Notes under the pieces: model-generated
The model's database searches: none
What the model was told of the DNA's origin: nothing
Seen by the model: only the letters and a program-made list of their open reading frames with translations
Assembly: GCA_024653405.1 (NCBI GenBank)
Contig: JANLGB010000012.1
Span: 1-12,027 of the forward strand
From: Candidatus Saccharicenans sp.
Lineage (GTDB): Bacteria; Acidobacteriota; Aminicenantia; Aminicenantales; Saccharicenantaceae
Direction: 5' to 3'
DNA: 12,027 nucleotides
Shown here: positions 1 to 6,673 of the stretch, piece after piece
Position numbering within the stretch: the first letter of the stretch is position 1
How the letters are laid out: each line of letters begins with the position of its first letter
Translations under genes and position numbers: made by a program

Positions 1-2
1 TG

Positions 3-944
3 GATTTTTCCGAGGTCCGTGGCCAGCAACAGGCTAAGCGGGCGCTGGAAGTGGCCGCGGCTGGCGGACACAACCTGCTGATGATCGGGCCGCCGGGTTC
101 GGGCAAGACTATGCTGGCCAGGAGACTGCCGACCATTCTGCCAGAGATGACCTTCGCTGAAATCATCGAGGTTACCCAGGTTTACAGCGCCGCCGGTTTG
201 CTGGGGGACAGGGCGGCGGTGAGCCAGCGACCTTTCAGGGCGCCGCACCATACCATCACCGACACCGGGCTCATCGGTGGCGGCAATTTTCCCCGGCCGG
301 GAGAAGTCAGCCTGGCCCACCGCGGGGTGCTGTTCATGGACGAGTTCCCGGAATTCAGCCGCCAGGCCCTGGAAAGCCTGCGGCAACCGCTGGAGGATGG
401 GCAGGTGACCATTTCCCGGGTGGCGGGGAGCCTGTCTTATCCCTGCGCCTTCATGCTGGTGGCGGCCATGAATCCCTGCGCCGATGTTTTTCTCGGTTCC
501 GGGCCGGAGATTAATTGCACCGAGGTGGAAAGAAGGAAATACTATTCCCGGCTGAGCCGGCCGCTGCTCGACCGGATTGATATCCAGATTGAGGTGCCCT
601 CGGTCAAATACCAGGACATCGTGGGCAAACCGGCCGGGGAAGCTTCGGCCGACATCAGGCAGCGGGTGTCGGCTGCCAGGAAAAGACAGCTGGAAAGATT
701 CCAGGGCCGGAAAATTTTCGCCAACGCCCGGATGACTTCCCGCGACCTCCGGCAGTACTGCAGCCTCGACCTGGAAGTCTCCAGGTTGATGGAAACGGCC
801 ATGAAGCGCTTCCGCTTCAGCGCCCGGGCCTACGACCGCATCTTGAAGGTGGCCAGAACCATAGCTGACCTGGAGCAGGAGGAGAAGATTTCAGCCGCGG
901 CCGTGGCCGAAGCCATCCAGTATCGGATCCTGGACAGGTTCTGA
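3..944 (+). CDS. comM: ComM/YifB-family Mg-chelatase-like AAA+ ATPase, 5' end cut by window
   Basis: The open frame runs from the window edge, so the true start and the N-terminal Lon-protease-like domain are missing; 313 residues are visible, where whole family members have about 500. Visible residues 29-36 are the Walker A loop GPPGSGKT, about 109-115 the Walker B VLFMDEF, and 156-159 the sensor-like MNPC. A YSRLSRPLLDRID stretch follows, then the C-terminal Mg-chelatase-type helical domain ending at a TGA. ComM is known as a branch-migration helicase acting in natural transformation; in most bacteria the role of YifB is unclear. Two oddities: the usual four-cysteine CPCG...CxC cluster after MNP is reduced to two cysteines (C159, C172), and the usual SGPLLDRID reads SRPLLDRID. 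The frame is otherwise intact. A GTG at position 51 is only an internal valine in the Walker A approach, not a credible start. Confidence 0.93.
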   Translation, partial: DFSEVRGQQQAKRALEVAAAGGHNLLMIGPPGSGKTMLARRLPTILPEMTFAEIIEVTQVYSAAGLLGDRAAVSQRPFRAPHHTITDTGLIGGGNFPRPGEVSLAHRGVLFMDEFPEFSRQALESLRQPLEDGQVTISRVAGSLSYPCAFMLVAAMNPCADVFLGSGPEINCTEVERRKYYSRLSRPLLDRIDIQIEVPSVKYQDIVGKPAGEASADIRQRVSAARKRQLERFQGRKIFANARMTSRDLRQYCSLDLEVSRLMETAMKRFRFSARAYDRILKVARTIADLEQEEKISAAAVAEAIQYRILDRF

Positions 945-968
945 TACCCTGAAAAATACCGGTAGTTC

Positions 969-1005
969 CTGCCTCCAGAGGCGGTCCGTTATTCTCCTAT
1001 TTTTA
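969..1005 (+). terminator. Weak candidate terminator after comM
   Basis: Twenty-five bases after the comM stop, CTGCCT (969-974) can pair with AGGCGG (979-984) across a CCAG loop, with one G-U pair. A T-rich stretch (TATTTTT, about 999-1005) follows, but about 15 bases after the stem rather than immediately. It is a poor match to a standard intrinsic terminator and is recorded as the only candidate in this spacer. Confidence 0.25.
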
Positions 1006-1179
1006 TCTGATGGTTCTTAATGTCTGTTATCCACTGACAAGCAGCTGGAGATGTGTAAAAAAGGTTGGTCTAGGACTGGTTTCCGCCGCAGAGCAGACTG
1101 AACCGAAGGCCTGTTAATAAAAGCCCGGGCCTGGTAAAAATCACCTTTTCTACTTTCTGGCGGAGCGGGAAAATATTTT

Positions 1180-1208
1180 TTGCGCTTCCTCTTGGTGGTT
1201 GATACAAT
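1180..1208 (+). promoter_or_regulatory. Candidate sigma-70-type promoter of the permease gene
   Basis: TTGCGC (1180-1185) and TACAAT (1203-1208) are separated by exactly 17 bp. The -10 box matches the TATAAT consensus at five of six positions, the -35 box only at three of six (TTG). The position, about 30 bp before the permease start and in an AT-rich stretch, is sensible. The rest of the 945-1238 spacer shows no RNA gene that I recognise. Confidence 0.45.
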
Positions 1209-1211
1209 TAA

Positions 1212-1223
1212 AGAAAATTTTCT
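1212..1223. promoter_or_regulatory. 12-bp perfect palindrome over the predicted transcription start
   Basis: AGAAAATTTTCT is a perfect palindrome beginning 4 bp after the predicted -10 box, so it would cover the transcription start of the permease gene. This is where a repressor site often sits. AT-rich palindromes of this length also occur by chance, so the operator reading is an inference. Confidence 0.3.
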
Positions 1224-1238
1224 AAAGGCAGGTGTTCG

Positions 1239-2612
1239 ATGTCAGAAAAGATCGGCCCCAGCCGCCAGGAAGAAATGAAACTCCCTAGGGTTCTGAACCG
1301 GCTGGATGTGGTCTCCATTGTCATCGGCGGAGTTATTGGCTCGGGTATATTCCTGGTGCCGGCCAAGATTGCTCTGGAAGTGAAATCTCCGATGTTGATG
1401 CTGCTGGTCTGGGTGGTCGGCGGCTTTTTAAGTTTCCTGGGAGCTCTGGCTTTTGCCGAGCTGGGCGCGGCCATGCCCGAAGCCGGGGGGATGTATGTCT
1501 ATCTGCGGGAAGCCTATGGCCCGTTGCTGTCATTCCTCTTCGGCTGGACGCTATTCCTGGTTATTGATTCCGGGGCTATTGCCACCCTGGCCGTGGCCTT
1601 TTCAGCTAACTATCTTCCGTATTTTTTCAAGATGTCGCCGCTGGTCTCCAAGCTGGTGGCTGTGCTGTTCATCGCCTTTCTGGCCACGGTGAATTACATC
1701 GGCGTCCGGTGGGGAGCCAACCTGCAAAACCTGCTGACCTTCATAAAAACGGCGGCCATCGTTGGTATCTGTGCAGCAATTTTTCTCTTCGGCAAAGGTA
1801 ATGCCACCAACCTGGTTGAACCACAGCCGGGAAAATTTTCCATGAATCTGCTGAGCGCTTTTGGTGTGGCTCTGGTGGCTACCTTCTGGGCCTACAAGGG
1901 CTGGGAATCGGCCACCTACAGCGCCGGTGAGGTCAAGCGCCCGGAGCAGAACATGCCCCTGGGAATCTTGATAGGTCTGACCGCGGTCATCGCCCTGTAT
2001 CTCCTGGCCAACCTGGCCTACCTGTACGTGCTGCCGACTTCAGTCATTGCCCAGACTCCACGGGTGGCAGCCGAAGCTATGAAGGTGGCGGTGGGGCCAG
2101 CCGGAGCCTCCCTCATTTCTTTTATCATTCTTTTTTCCATCATGGGCGCGGCCAACCAGAATCTTCTGTGCTCGCCCCGGGTGTATTTTGCCATGTCCCG
2201 GGACGGGTTATTCTTCAAGAACATTGCCCGGGTCCATCCCCGCTACCTGACGCCCCATGTTTCCATAATAGCCATAAGCCTGTGGAGTGTTGTCCTCAGC
2301 CTGTCGGGGACTTTCGAGCAGCTCTTCACCTACGTGGTGTTTGGCCAGTGGCTGTTCTTCGGGTTGACCGGAGCAGCCGTCTTTGTTCTCAGGAAAAAAC
2401 GACCGGACCTGCCCCGTCCCTATAAGACCTGGGGTTACCCCCTGACCCCGGCCCTGTTCGTCCTGGCCGCCTTTCTGATTTCCCTGAATTCGCTCCTGAA
2501 AGAATTCTGGAACTCACTGGCCGGGCTGGCCATCATCGTCCTGGGGGTGCCGGCCTATTTTTACTGGAAGAGAAAAGAAACTTCAGCCTCGCCCGGAGCA
2601 ACCGACAACTAA
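1239..2612 (+). CDS. APC-family amino acid permease, 12 predicted membrane helices
   Basis: A 457-residue integral membrane transporter of the amino acid-polyamine-organocation superfamily, most like the LAT/SLC7-type bacterial branch. The first helix carries the substrate-binding motif GVIGSGIF (residues 31-38). The helix-6 region has FWAYKGWE (216-223), followed by a GEVKRPEQNMP loop typical of the family. RVYFAMSRDGLFF (314-326) with HPRYLTP (333-339) matches the conserved loop between helices 8 and 9. About twelve hydrophobic stretches are visible, and the tail is short, hydrophilic and cytoplasmic. ATG at 1239 is preceded by a purine-rich AAAGGCAGG at usable distance. The substrate cannot be told from sequence; import or exchange of a neutral or basic amino acid is the general expectation. 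The radical SAM gene starts 52 bp after the stop and may be cotranscribed. No truncation or unusual composition is seen. Confidence 0.92.
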   Translation: MSEKIGPSRQEEMKLPRVLNRLDVVSIVIGGVIGSGIFLVPAKIALEVKSPMLMLLVWVVGGFLSFLGALAFAELGAAMPEAGGMYVYLREAYGPLLSFLFGWTLFLVIDSGAIATLAVAFSANYLPYFFKMSPLVSKLVAVLFIAFLATVNYIGVRWGANLQNLLTFIKTAAIVGICAAIFLFGKGNATNLVEPQPGKFSMNLLSAFGVALVATFWAYKGWESATYSAGEVKRPEQNMPLGILIGLTAVIALYLLANLAYLYVLPTSVIAQTPRVAAEAMKVAVGPAGASLISFIILFSIMGAANQNLLCSPRVYFAMSRDGLFFKNIARVHPRYLTPHVSIIAISLWSVVLSLSGTFEQLFTYVVFGQWLFFGLTGAAVFVLRKKRPDLPRPYKTWGYPLTPALFVLAAFLISLNSLLKEFWNSLAGLAIIVLGVPAYFYWKRKETSASPGATDN

Positions 2613-2644
2613 CTGGTTGCCGGCGCGGGCAAATAGCCACGATT

Positions 2645-2658
2645 GAAAGCTGGCTTTC
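2645..2658 (+). repeat. Small hairpin in front of the radical SAM gene
   Basis: GAAAG (2645-2649) and CTTTC (2654-2658) pair perfectly around a CTGG loop and end six bases before the ATG at 2665. No clear Shine-Dalgarno sequence is visible there; the only purine run, GAAAG, lies inside the stem. The hairpin could limit initiation, but a 5-bp stem is weak. Confidence 0.3.
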
Positions 2659-2664
2659 CGGTTG

Positions 2665-4008
2665 ATGAAACGAATTCTCTTAATCCAGCCGCCGCTTGAG
2701 GATTTTTACACCACTCCCATCCGTCTTTATCCCCTCGGCCTCCTGTACGCGGCCTCGGTGTTGAAAGCCTACGGCTTCCAGGTAGAAATCCTGGACTGCT
2801 TGAACCCCCTGCGGCGGAAGGCCGTGCCTCTGCCCAGTAAATTCACGTATCTAAAACCCTACCTTGGACAACCGTACTTTTTCCGGTGCTTCCAGCATTT
2901 TGGCTGGCCAGTGGAGAAGATTGTGGCCAGAGTCGGGGAGAGGCCTCCGGACCTGGTTGCTCTGAATTGTTCCTTTGCCGCCTATTTCAGCACGGCGGCC
3001 GGAGTTATCCGGGAGATTAAAAGACAATACGGGACTCCGATCATGGTCGGCGGCAACCAGGCCACCTGCTGCCGGGATGAAATCAAGAGCCGTCTGCCGG
3101 AAATTGATTATGTGCTGAGCGGCCCGGCCGAGAGCGGCTTGCCCCGGTTCCTGGAAGAAGCGGGATGGGCCGACGGGAATCAGCTAAATATTAAGGACCG
3201 GCCGCTCGACTGGAAAACACTCCGGCCGGCCCATGAGCTCCTGGAACCGGGCCATTACCGCATCGGAAAGAAAAATTATGTGTCGCTTCAGGCCAGCCGC
3301 GGCTGCCCCCAGAATTGTTCTTTCTGCAATATCCATCTGGTGTTCGGACGCCGGCTGGATTACCGTCCGGTCTCTTCTGTCCTGGAAGAGATGCGCTGGA
3401 ATTCCCGCTACCGTGAGGTCCGGCTGTTTAATTTTGAGGATGACAACCTGGCCTGCGACCGAGGTTGGCTGGTTGAGTTCCTGGAAGCTGTGGCCGCCGA
3501 CCCCGAGCTGGCCGGCAGCGAGCTGACCTTCATGAATGGCCTGGGTTATGAAAACCTGGATGGGACCCTGCTGGAATTGATGAGGCGGGCCGGCACGAGA
3601 AAGCTGGACCTGTCCTGGGTTTCCGGGAATCCGGCCGTCCGCAAGCAGCACCATCGCCCCCAGAAAAAGGACGAAGCCCAGTTTTTCGAGCTGCTGCGGC
3701 AGGCCCGGCGGTTGGGTTTCTTTGTTACCGTTTATCTGATCCTGGGCCTGCCGGGCCAGACCCGGGAAGAGATCGTCGAGACCACCGAGAAGTTGCTGGA
3801 ACTCGGAGTGCTGGTGGGACCTTCAGTCTTCTATCTGACACCCGGGAGCGAATTGCAGCGGAAGCTTAAATTAGCGGCTGAAATCGCCGGGGATTGGGAC
3901 CTGTACCGCTCGACGGCCTTCGCCGTGGAGACGGAAGAGCTTAAGCGCCGGGACCTGGTTGAGCTTTTCCTTTACATCCGGAAACGCAATCTGGAAAGGC
4001 AGGCCTGA
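2665..4008 (+). CDS. B12-binding-domain radical SAM protein, substrate unknown
   Basis: 447 residues from the ATG at 2665; a TTG one codon upstream is an alternative start. The N-terminal part (about 1-170) looks like a cobalamin-binding Rossmann domain: KRILLIQPPL at the start, the PLGLLYAASVLKAYGFQVEI helix-strand, and PIMVGGNQA (125-133). The classic DxHxxG cobalamin ligand motif is not seen, as is common in this enzyme class. The radical SAM core begins at SRGCPQNCSFC, with the cluster cysteines C214, C218 and C221, and continues through a glycine-rich strand to VTVYLILGLPGQT (354-366), a typical late-barrel segment. Such enzymes use a [4Fe-4S] cluster and S-adenosylmethionine; many methylate unactivated carbons or rearrange rings, often in lipid, hopanoid, chlorophyll or natural-product pathways. 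I cannot assign a substrate. It lies downstream of the permease and converges on the formamidase-like gene with a 4-bp gap. Confidence 0.9.
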   Translation: MKRILLIQPPLEDFYTTPIRLYPLGLLYAASVLKAYGFQVEILDCLNPLRRKAVPLPSKFTYLKPYLGQPYFFRCFQHFGWPVEKIVARVGERPPDLVALNCSFAAYFSTAAGVIREIKRQYGTPIMVGGNQATCCRDEIKSRLPEIDYVLSGPAESGLPRFLEEAGWADGNQLNIKDRPLDWKTLRPAHELLEPGHYRIGKKNYVSLQASRGCPQNCSFCNIHLVFGRRLDYRPVSSVLEEMRWNSRYREVRLFNFEDDNLACDRGWLVEFLEAVAADPELAGSELTFMNGLGYENLDGTLLELMRRAGTRKLDLSWVSGNPAVRKQHHRPQKKDEAQFFELLRQARRLGFFVTVYLILGLPGQTREEIVETTEKLLELGVLVGPSVFYLTPGSELQRKLKLAAEIAGDWDLYRSTAFAVETEELKRRDLVELFLYIRKRNLERQA

Positions 4009-4012
4009 GCCT

Positions 4013-5107
4013 TCAAAATTTCAGTCTCCTGATTTTCTCGTGAGCGGTCTCACCCCTGGCCGGCGGCAGGTATTTTTTCGGGAAGCGGGCCACCACGGTG
4101 TAATTGGGGTCAACCACCTGGGCCACCCGGGCTTCACCAACTTGGGACAGAAGCTGGTAGGCGTCCATCATTTCCAGCCCGTAATCGGCCATCAGCCAGT
4201 CAAGGAGGTCCTTATGGGCGATGCGAAAAGCATCCTCGAGGGGCCGGTAGCTGCCAAGACTCATCAGGTAGTCATCGCTTTCTATCCGGGGCCAGTCGGT
4301 TTTCCGGTTTTTGACCAGGTCAACATACAACTCCACCTTCAGGGCCGCTTCGACCGCCGTGCCGATAATTTCACCATCGCCCTGGATCAGGTGACCATCA
4401 CCGAAGAAGAGCAGTGCCCCCCTGACGTTGACCGGGAGATAAATGGTGTGCCCGGGCCGGACTTCGGGCGAATCAAGATTCCCCCCGAAAGCTTCGGGTA
4501 CCACTGTGGTCCTGGCCTCGTTATCGGCTGGGGCCACCCCCAGGCAGCCCAGGAACGGTTTAATCGGTAGCTCGCAGGAGAAATTTCCCTGGCGGGCCTC
4601 GAACCTGACGGTGCCTTTCTCTTTATCCACCCGGTACCACCAGACGGTCTCCGGCAGGGGCGGGTTCAGCATGGCCGTGTACTTGGTGGGAGTCAGGATG
4701 CCGAATCCGGGAAAATAGCTGCTGATACCATAATCCCGAGTTGGTTCCAGGGAAAGTAGGTGAACAACCAGGGTGTCGCCGGGCTCGGCTCCTTCAATGT
4801 AAAACGGACCGGTCTGCGGGTTATCATGTCCGGGCGGGATGACTTTGGTCGGCAAATCTCCAGGCATTTTCACCCGGCCGTCGTAGCAATCCTCGGTCAG
4901 GGTTTCAATAACGGTACCCGGCTTGATTTTCATCACCGGCCGGTGCTGGCCGAAAGTGTACTTAAAATCGTCCGGACCCGGCCGGTAGACCACCCTTTTA
5001 ACCTGGGACTGAAGGGACGGAGGCAGATAGAGCATGAGGGCCAGGACGGCCGTCAGGATTAGAAGGCAGGCTGTCCAATTACTTTGGGCAGGGCTTTTGG
5101 CTTTCAT
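4013..5107 (-). CDS. Acetamidase/formamidase family protein with N-terminal signal or anchor
   Basis: 364 residues from the ATG at 5107, chosen because AAGGAG (5121-5116) lies 8 bases before it but only 2 bases before the ATG at 5113. The family hydrolyses formamide or short amides to the acid and ammonia. The family-like stretches are NPQTGPFYIEGAEPGD (96-111), AFGGNLD (206-212) and GDGHLIQGDGEIIGTAVE (236-253), with overall length and order as expected. Unusually for a family often found in the cytoplasm, residues 1-35 form a lysine-containing start, a hydrophobic run (about 11-28) and a polar LPPSLQSQ, which read as a signal peptide or membrane anchor. This suggests an extracytoplasmic enzyme. 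Its leader contains possible regulatory structure (5150-5281). It follows hutI on the same strand after 291 bp. Formamide specificity is not proven; other small amides are possible. Confidence 0.88.
   Translation of the reverse strand: MKAKSPAQSNWTACLLILTAVLALMLYLPPSLQSQVKRVVYRPGPDDFKYTFGQHRPVMKIKPGTVIETLTEDCYDGRVKMPGDLPTKVIPPGHDNPQTGPFYIEGAEPGDTLVVHLLSLEPTRDYGISSYFPGFGILTPTKYTAMLNPPLPETVWWYRVDKEKGTVRFEARQGNFSCELPIKPFLGCLGVAPADNEARTTVVPEAFGGNLDSPEVRPGHTIYLPVNVRGALLFFGDGHLIQGDGEIIGTAVEAALKVELYVDLVKNRKTDWPRIESDDYLMSLGSYRPLEDAFRIAHKDLLDWLMADYGLEMMDAYQLLSQVGEARVAQVVDPNYTVVARFPKKYLPPARGETAHEKIRRLKF
4055..4078 (+). terminator. Weak candidate terminator for the permease/radical SAM unit
   Basis: CCTG (4055-4058) and CAGG (4067-4070) can pair, and TATTTTTT follows at once (4071-4078), about 50 bp past the radical SAM stop. 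The element lies inside the 3' coding end of the opposing gene, as it must with only 4 bp between the stop codons. The stem is just four pairs, so this is tentative. Confidence 0.3.
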
Positions 5108-5115
5108 GAGCATAA

Positions 5116-5121
5116 CTCCTT
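5116..5121 (-). promoter_or_regulatory. Ribosome binding site deciding the formamidase-like start
   Basis: AAGGAG on the minus strand stands 8 bases before the ATG at 5107, the normal distance, and only 2 bases before the upstream in-frame ATG at 5113. The shorter protein is therefore preferred by two residues. Confidence 0.7.
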
Positions 5122-5149
5122 GCTCTTCTGAATTTACAACATCCGGCTG

Positions 5150-5178
5150 AAAAAATCACCCGGGTTGCCTGACGGTGA
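5150..5178 (-). terminator. Candidate terminator/attenuator hairpin in the formamidase-like leader
   Basis: On the minus strand TCACC (5178-5174) can pair with GGTGA (5160-5156), with a possible sixth pair past a bulged G, and is followed immediately by six T (5155-5150). This is terminator-like order, 28 bases before the ribosome binding site. The stem is short and the loop long, so strength is doubtful. Its left arm shares bases 5174-5175 with the long-range helix listed separately, so the two structures compete. Confidence 0.35.
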
Positions 5179-5248
5179 GGCCTGGAGGGAGCCGGGCTGC
5201 TTTCGGCCCCGACCGAAAGTGGCAATAAAATTACCAATGAGCCGTCAG
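5169..5248 (-). promoter_or_regulatory. Structured leader RNA candidate upstream of the formamidase-like gene
   Basis: On the minus-strand transcript CTGACGG (5248-5242) and CCGTCAG (5175-5169) form a perfect 7-bp closing helix. Inside it GCCACTTTCGG (5223-5213) and CCGAAAGCAGC (5206-5196) form an 11-bp hairpin including two G-U pairs, with a TCGGGG loop. The arrangement, aptamer-like domain then competing terminator-like hairpin then ribosome binding site, is that of a transcriptional riboswitch or protein-bound attenuator. I do not recognise a known class; the short GGCAACC next to the helix recalls SAM-I elements, but nothing else of that class is present. Confidence 0.35.
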
Positions 5249-5257
5249 AGCCGGAGA

Positions 5258-5281
5258 ATATATGAATGGCTGTTCATATAT
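5258..5281. promoter_or_regulatory. 24-bp perfect inverted repeat, probable operator
   Basis: ATATATGAA (5258-5266) and TTCATATAT (5273-5281) are perfect inverted copies separated by TGGCTG. The size and symmetry suit a dimeric repressor, for example of the TetR type. On the minus strand the repeat overlaps TATATT (5262-5257), a possible -10 box that would start transcription at about 5251, just before the structured leader. I see no good -35 box for it. On the + strand it ends directly at a strong ribosome binding site. Confidence 0.45.
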
Positions 5282-5290
5282 AGGAGGGGT

Positions 5291-5329
5291 ATGGCTGAAA
5301 ACAGGCCGGTCGAAACTGAGTTTAGTTGA
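5291..5329 (+). other. 12-codon reading frame behind a strong ribosome binding site, possible gene remnant
   Basis: AGGAGGGG (5282-5289) is followed by ATG at 5291 and the peptide MAENRPVETEFS, then TGA. The peptide begins like the N-terminus of many TetR-type regulators, but nothing after it continues such a protein: two more stops follow and then the convergent end of hutI. It could be the stump of a deleted regulator that once bound the adjacent inverted repeat, a small leader peptide, or chance. The spacing of the binding site is slightly short. Confidence 0.2.
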
Positions 5330-5345
5330 GAAACTGAAGTTGCTA
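5312..5345. repeat. Imperfect tandem duplication of about 18 bp
   Basis: GAAACTGA occurs at 5312-5319 and again at 5330-5337, and the following bases (GTTTAGTTGA and AGTTGCTAA) are similar, so the stretch looks like two diverged copies of an 18-bp unit. It lies between the short frame and a run of nine A (5345-5353). No function is apparent. Confidence 0.4.
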
Positions 5346-5392
5346 AAAAAAAATAATTAATGACCATGGTTCAGCAAGGGAAGAAAAACAGG

Positions 5393-5421
5393 AAAAAATT
5401 AAAAGACAGGGCGGCCGTCTT
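5393..5421 (-). terminator. Probable intrinsic terminator of the murG-hutI operon
   Basis: On the minus strand AAGACGG (5421-5415) pairs with CTGTCTT (5409-5403), including one G-U pair, around a CCGCC loop. It is followed by TTTTAATTTTTT (5404-5393), with the hutI TAA stop inside that tract. The stem sits in the last hutI codons. This would end transcription of the division operon and separate it from the formamidase-like gene. Confidence 0.5.
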
Positions 5422-6673
5422 CGACCACCACCCGTCCTCTCTTAATCACGGTTTTAACCGGGTTGTGGCCGAGTTCGTAGGCCAGGAAAAGGTAGGAGGG
5501 CAGGTCGCAGAGGATGAGGTCAAACTCCTTGCCCGGCTCCAGCGAACCGACCTGTTTTTCCCGGTCAATGGCATAGGCAGCATTCACGGTGCAGGCATTG
5601 ATGGCTTCCTCCACCGTTAGCCGCAGGCTGAATACCCCGAGCTGCAGCACGAACAGCATCGACAGCAGGTGGGAGCTTCCGGGGTTGAAATCGGTGGCCA
5701 GGGCCACTACCGCCCCCTGGTCGAGCAAGGCTCTGGCCGGGGCTTTCCTGTCCATCATCAAGAAAAACGATACCCCGGGTAGCAACACTGCCGCCGTCCG
5801 GCTGCGACTTAGTTTTTCTATTACCCCCGGGGTTATGTTAATCAGGTGTTCGGCCGAGCGGGCTCCCAGCTCCACGGCCAGCTCGGTCCCGCCGATGGGC
5901 TCAAATTCGTCGGCATGAATCTTGATCTTGTAACCAAGCTTCAGGGCAGCTTCGGCCAGCTCCCTGGTTTCTTCCAGGTTGAAAACCGTGGGCTCGCAGA
6001 AGATGTCGAAGAACTCAGCCAGCCGGCGCCCCATCACCTCCGGCATGATCTTGTTCTTTAATAATTCCAGATAGGCCCGGCGGTCGGTCCGGTATTCCGG
6101 CGGGATTTCATGGGCGCCCATGAAAGTTGGGACCAGGGTGACCGGCTGTTGCCCCTGCAATTCCCTGACCACCTCCAGCTGTTTTATTTCATCCTCTAGA
6201 TTCAAACCGTAACCGCTCTTGGCCTCGACCGTGGTGGTGCCGTTGAGCAGCATAATTTTGAGTCGCCTGAGACACAGGTCCCTTAACTCATCCCTGGAGA
6301 CGCTGCGGGTGGCTTTGACCGTGGTCTGGATGCCCAGCTCCAAGGCCGCCAGCTGCTGGTACGTGTAGCCCTGGAGCCTAAGAGAAAATTCCTGTGAGCG
6401 GTCGCCGGCAAAGGGCAGGTGAGTGTGACAGTCAACCAGGCCGGGGAGTCCCACCAGTCCCGAGCCGTCAAGGACCCGGGCCTCATCGGTCAGACTGACT
6501 TTTTCCCTGAATTCCTTTTCCGACCCGATGAAAACTACCTGTCCCCGGTGACTGGCAATCCAGGCTTTTTCTACCAGCCCGACGTCTTTCATGGCCGGCC
6601 CGGTCCGGGGAATTGGGCCGCTCAAGGTCAGCAGCTGGTCCAGACCGGCCACGGCCAGGTCAGCGTAAATCAT
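5399..6673 (-). CDS. hutI: Imidazolonepropionase
   Basis: 424 residues, normal length. It hydrolyses 4-imidazolone-5-propionate to N-formimino-L-glutamate, the third step of histidine degradation, in the cytoplasm. It is a metal-dependent amidohydrolase: [13 protein letters not shown] (78-90) carries the first two metal histidines H83 and H85. [12 protein letters not shown] (146-157), PTFMGAHE (182-189), KIHADE (251-256, H253), AEHL (274-277) and [10 protein letters not shown] (325-334, D328) complete the family signature, and LPGVSFFLM (298-306) is also characteristic. ATG at 6673 has GAGGA 9-10 bases upstream, all lying within the last ftsZ codons; the gene overlaps ftsZ by 14 bp, so it is probably coupled to ftsZ translation. 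No hutH, hutU or hutG is visible in this window. Finding it as the tail of a division operon is unusual. Confidence 0.95.
   Translation of the reverse strand: MIYADLAVAGLDQLLTLSGPIPRTGPAMKDVGLVEKAWIASHRGQVVFIGSEKEFREKVSLTDEARVLDGSGLVGLPGLVDCHTHLPFAGDRSQEFSLRLQGYTYQQLAALELGIQTTVKATRSVSRDELRDLCLRRLKIMLLNGTTTVEAKSGYGLNLEDEIKQLEVVRELQGQQPVTLVPTFMGAHEIPPEYRTDRRAYLELLKNKIMPEVMGRRLAEFFDIFCEPTVFNLEETRELAEAALKLGYKIKIHADEFEPIGGTELAVELGARSAEHLINITPGVIEKLSRSRTAAVLLPGVSFFLMMDRKAPARALLDQGAVVALATDFNPGSSHLLSMLFVLQLGVFSLRLTVEEAINACTVNAAYAIDREKQVGSLEPGKEFDLILCDLPSYLFLAYELGHNPVKTVIKRGRVVVEDGRPVF

Noticed and set aside
1010..1117. 35-codon frame in the spacer after comM
   Set aside because: It has no ribosome binding site and no recognisable protein character, and it lies in a non-coding-looking spacer.
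1103..1131. AGGCC and GGCCT arms with GCCCGGGC as a terminator or element in the comM-permease spacer
   Set aside because: The stem is short with a long loop and no T-run follows on either strand in the right place.
4040..4053. GTGAG-CGGT-CTCAC hairpin near the 3' end of the formamidase-like gene
   Set aside because: It is five pairs inside coding sequence, with no T-tract directly after it on either strand.
5108..5175. SAM-I riboswitch suggested by GGCAACC in the formamidase-like leader
   Set aside because: Only this short stretch matches; the conserved kink-turn and the other core sequences of SAM-I are absent, and an amidase would be an odd target gene.
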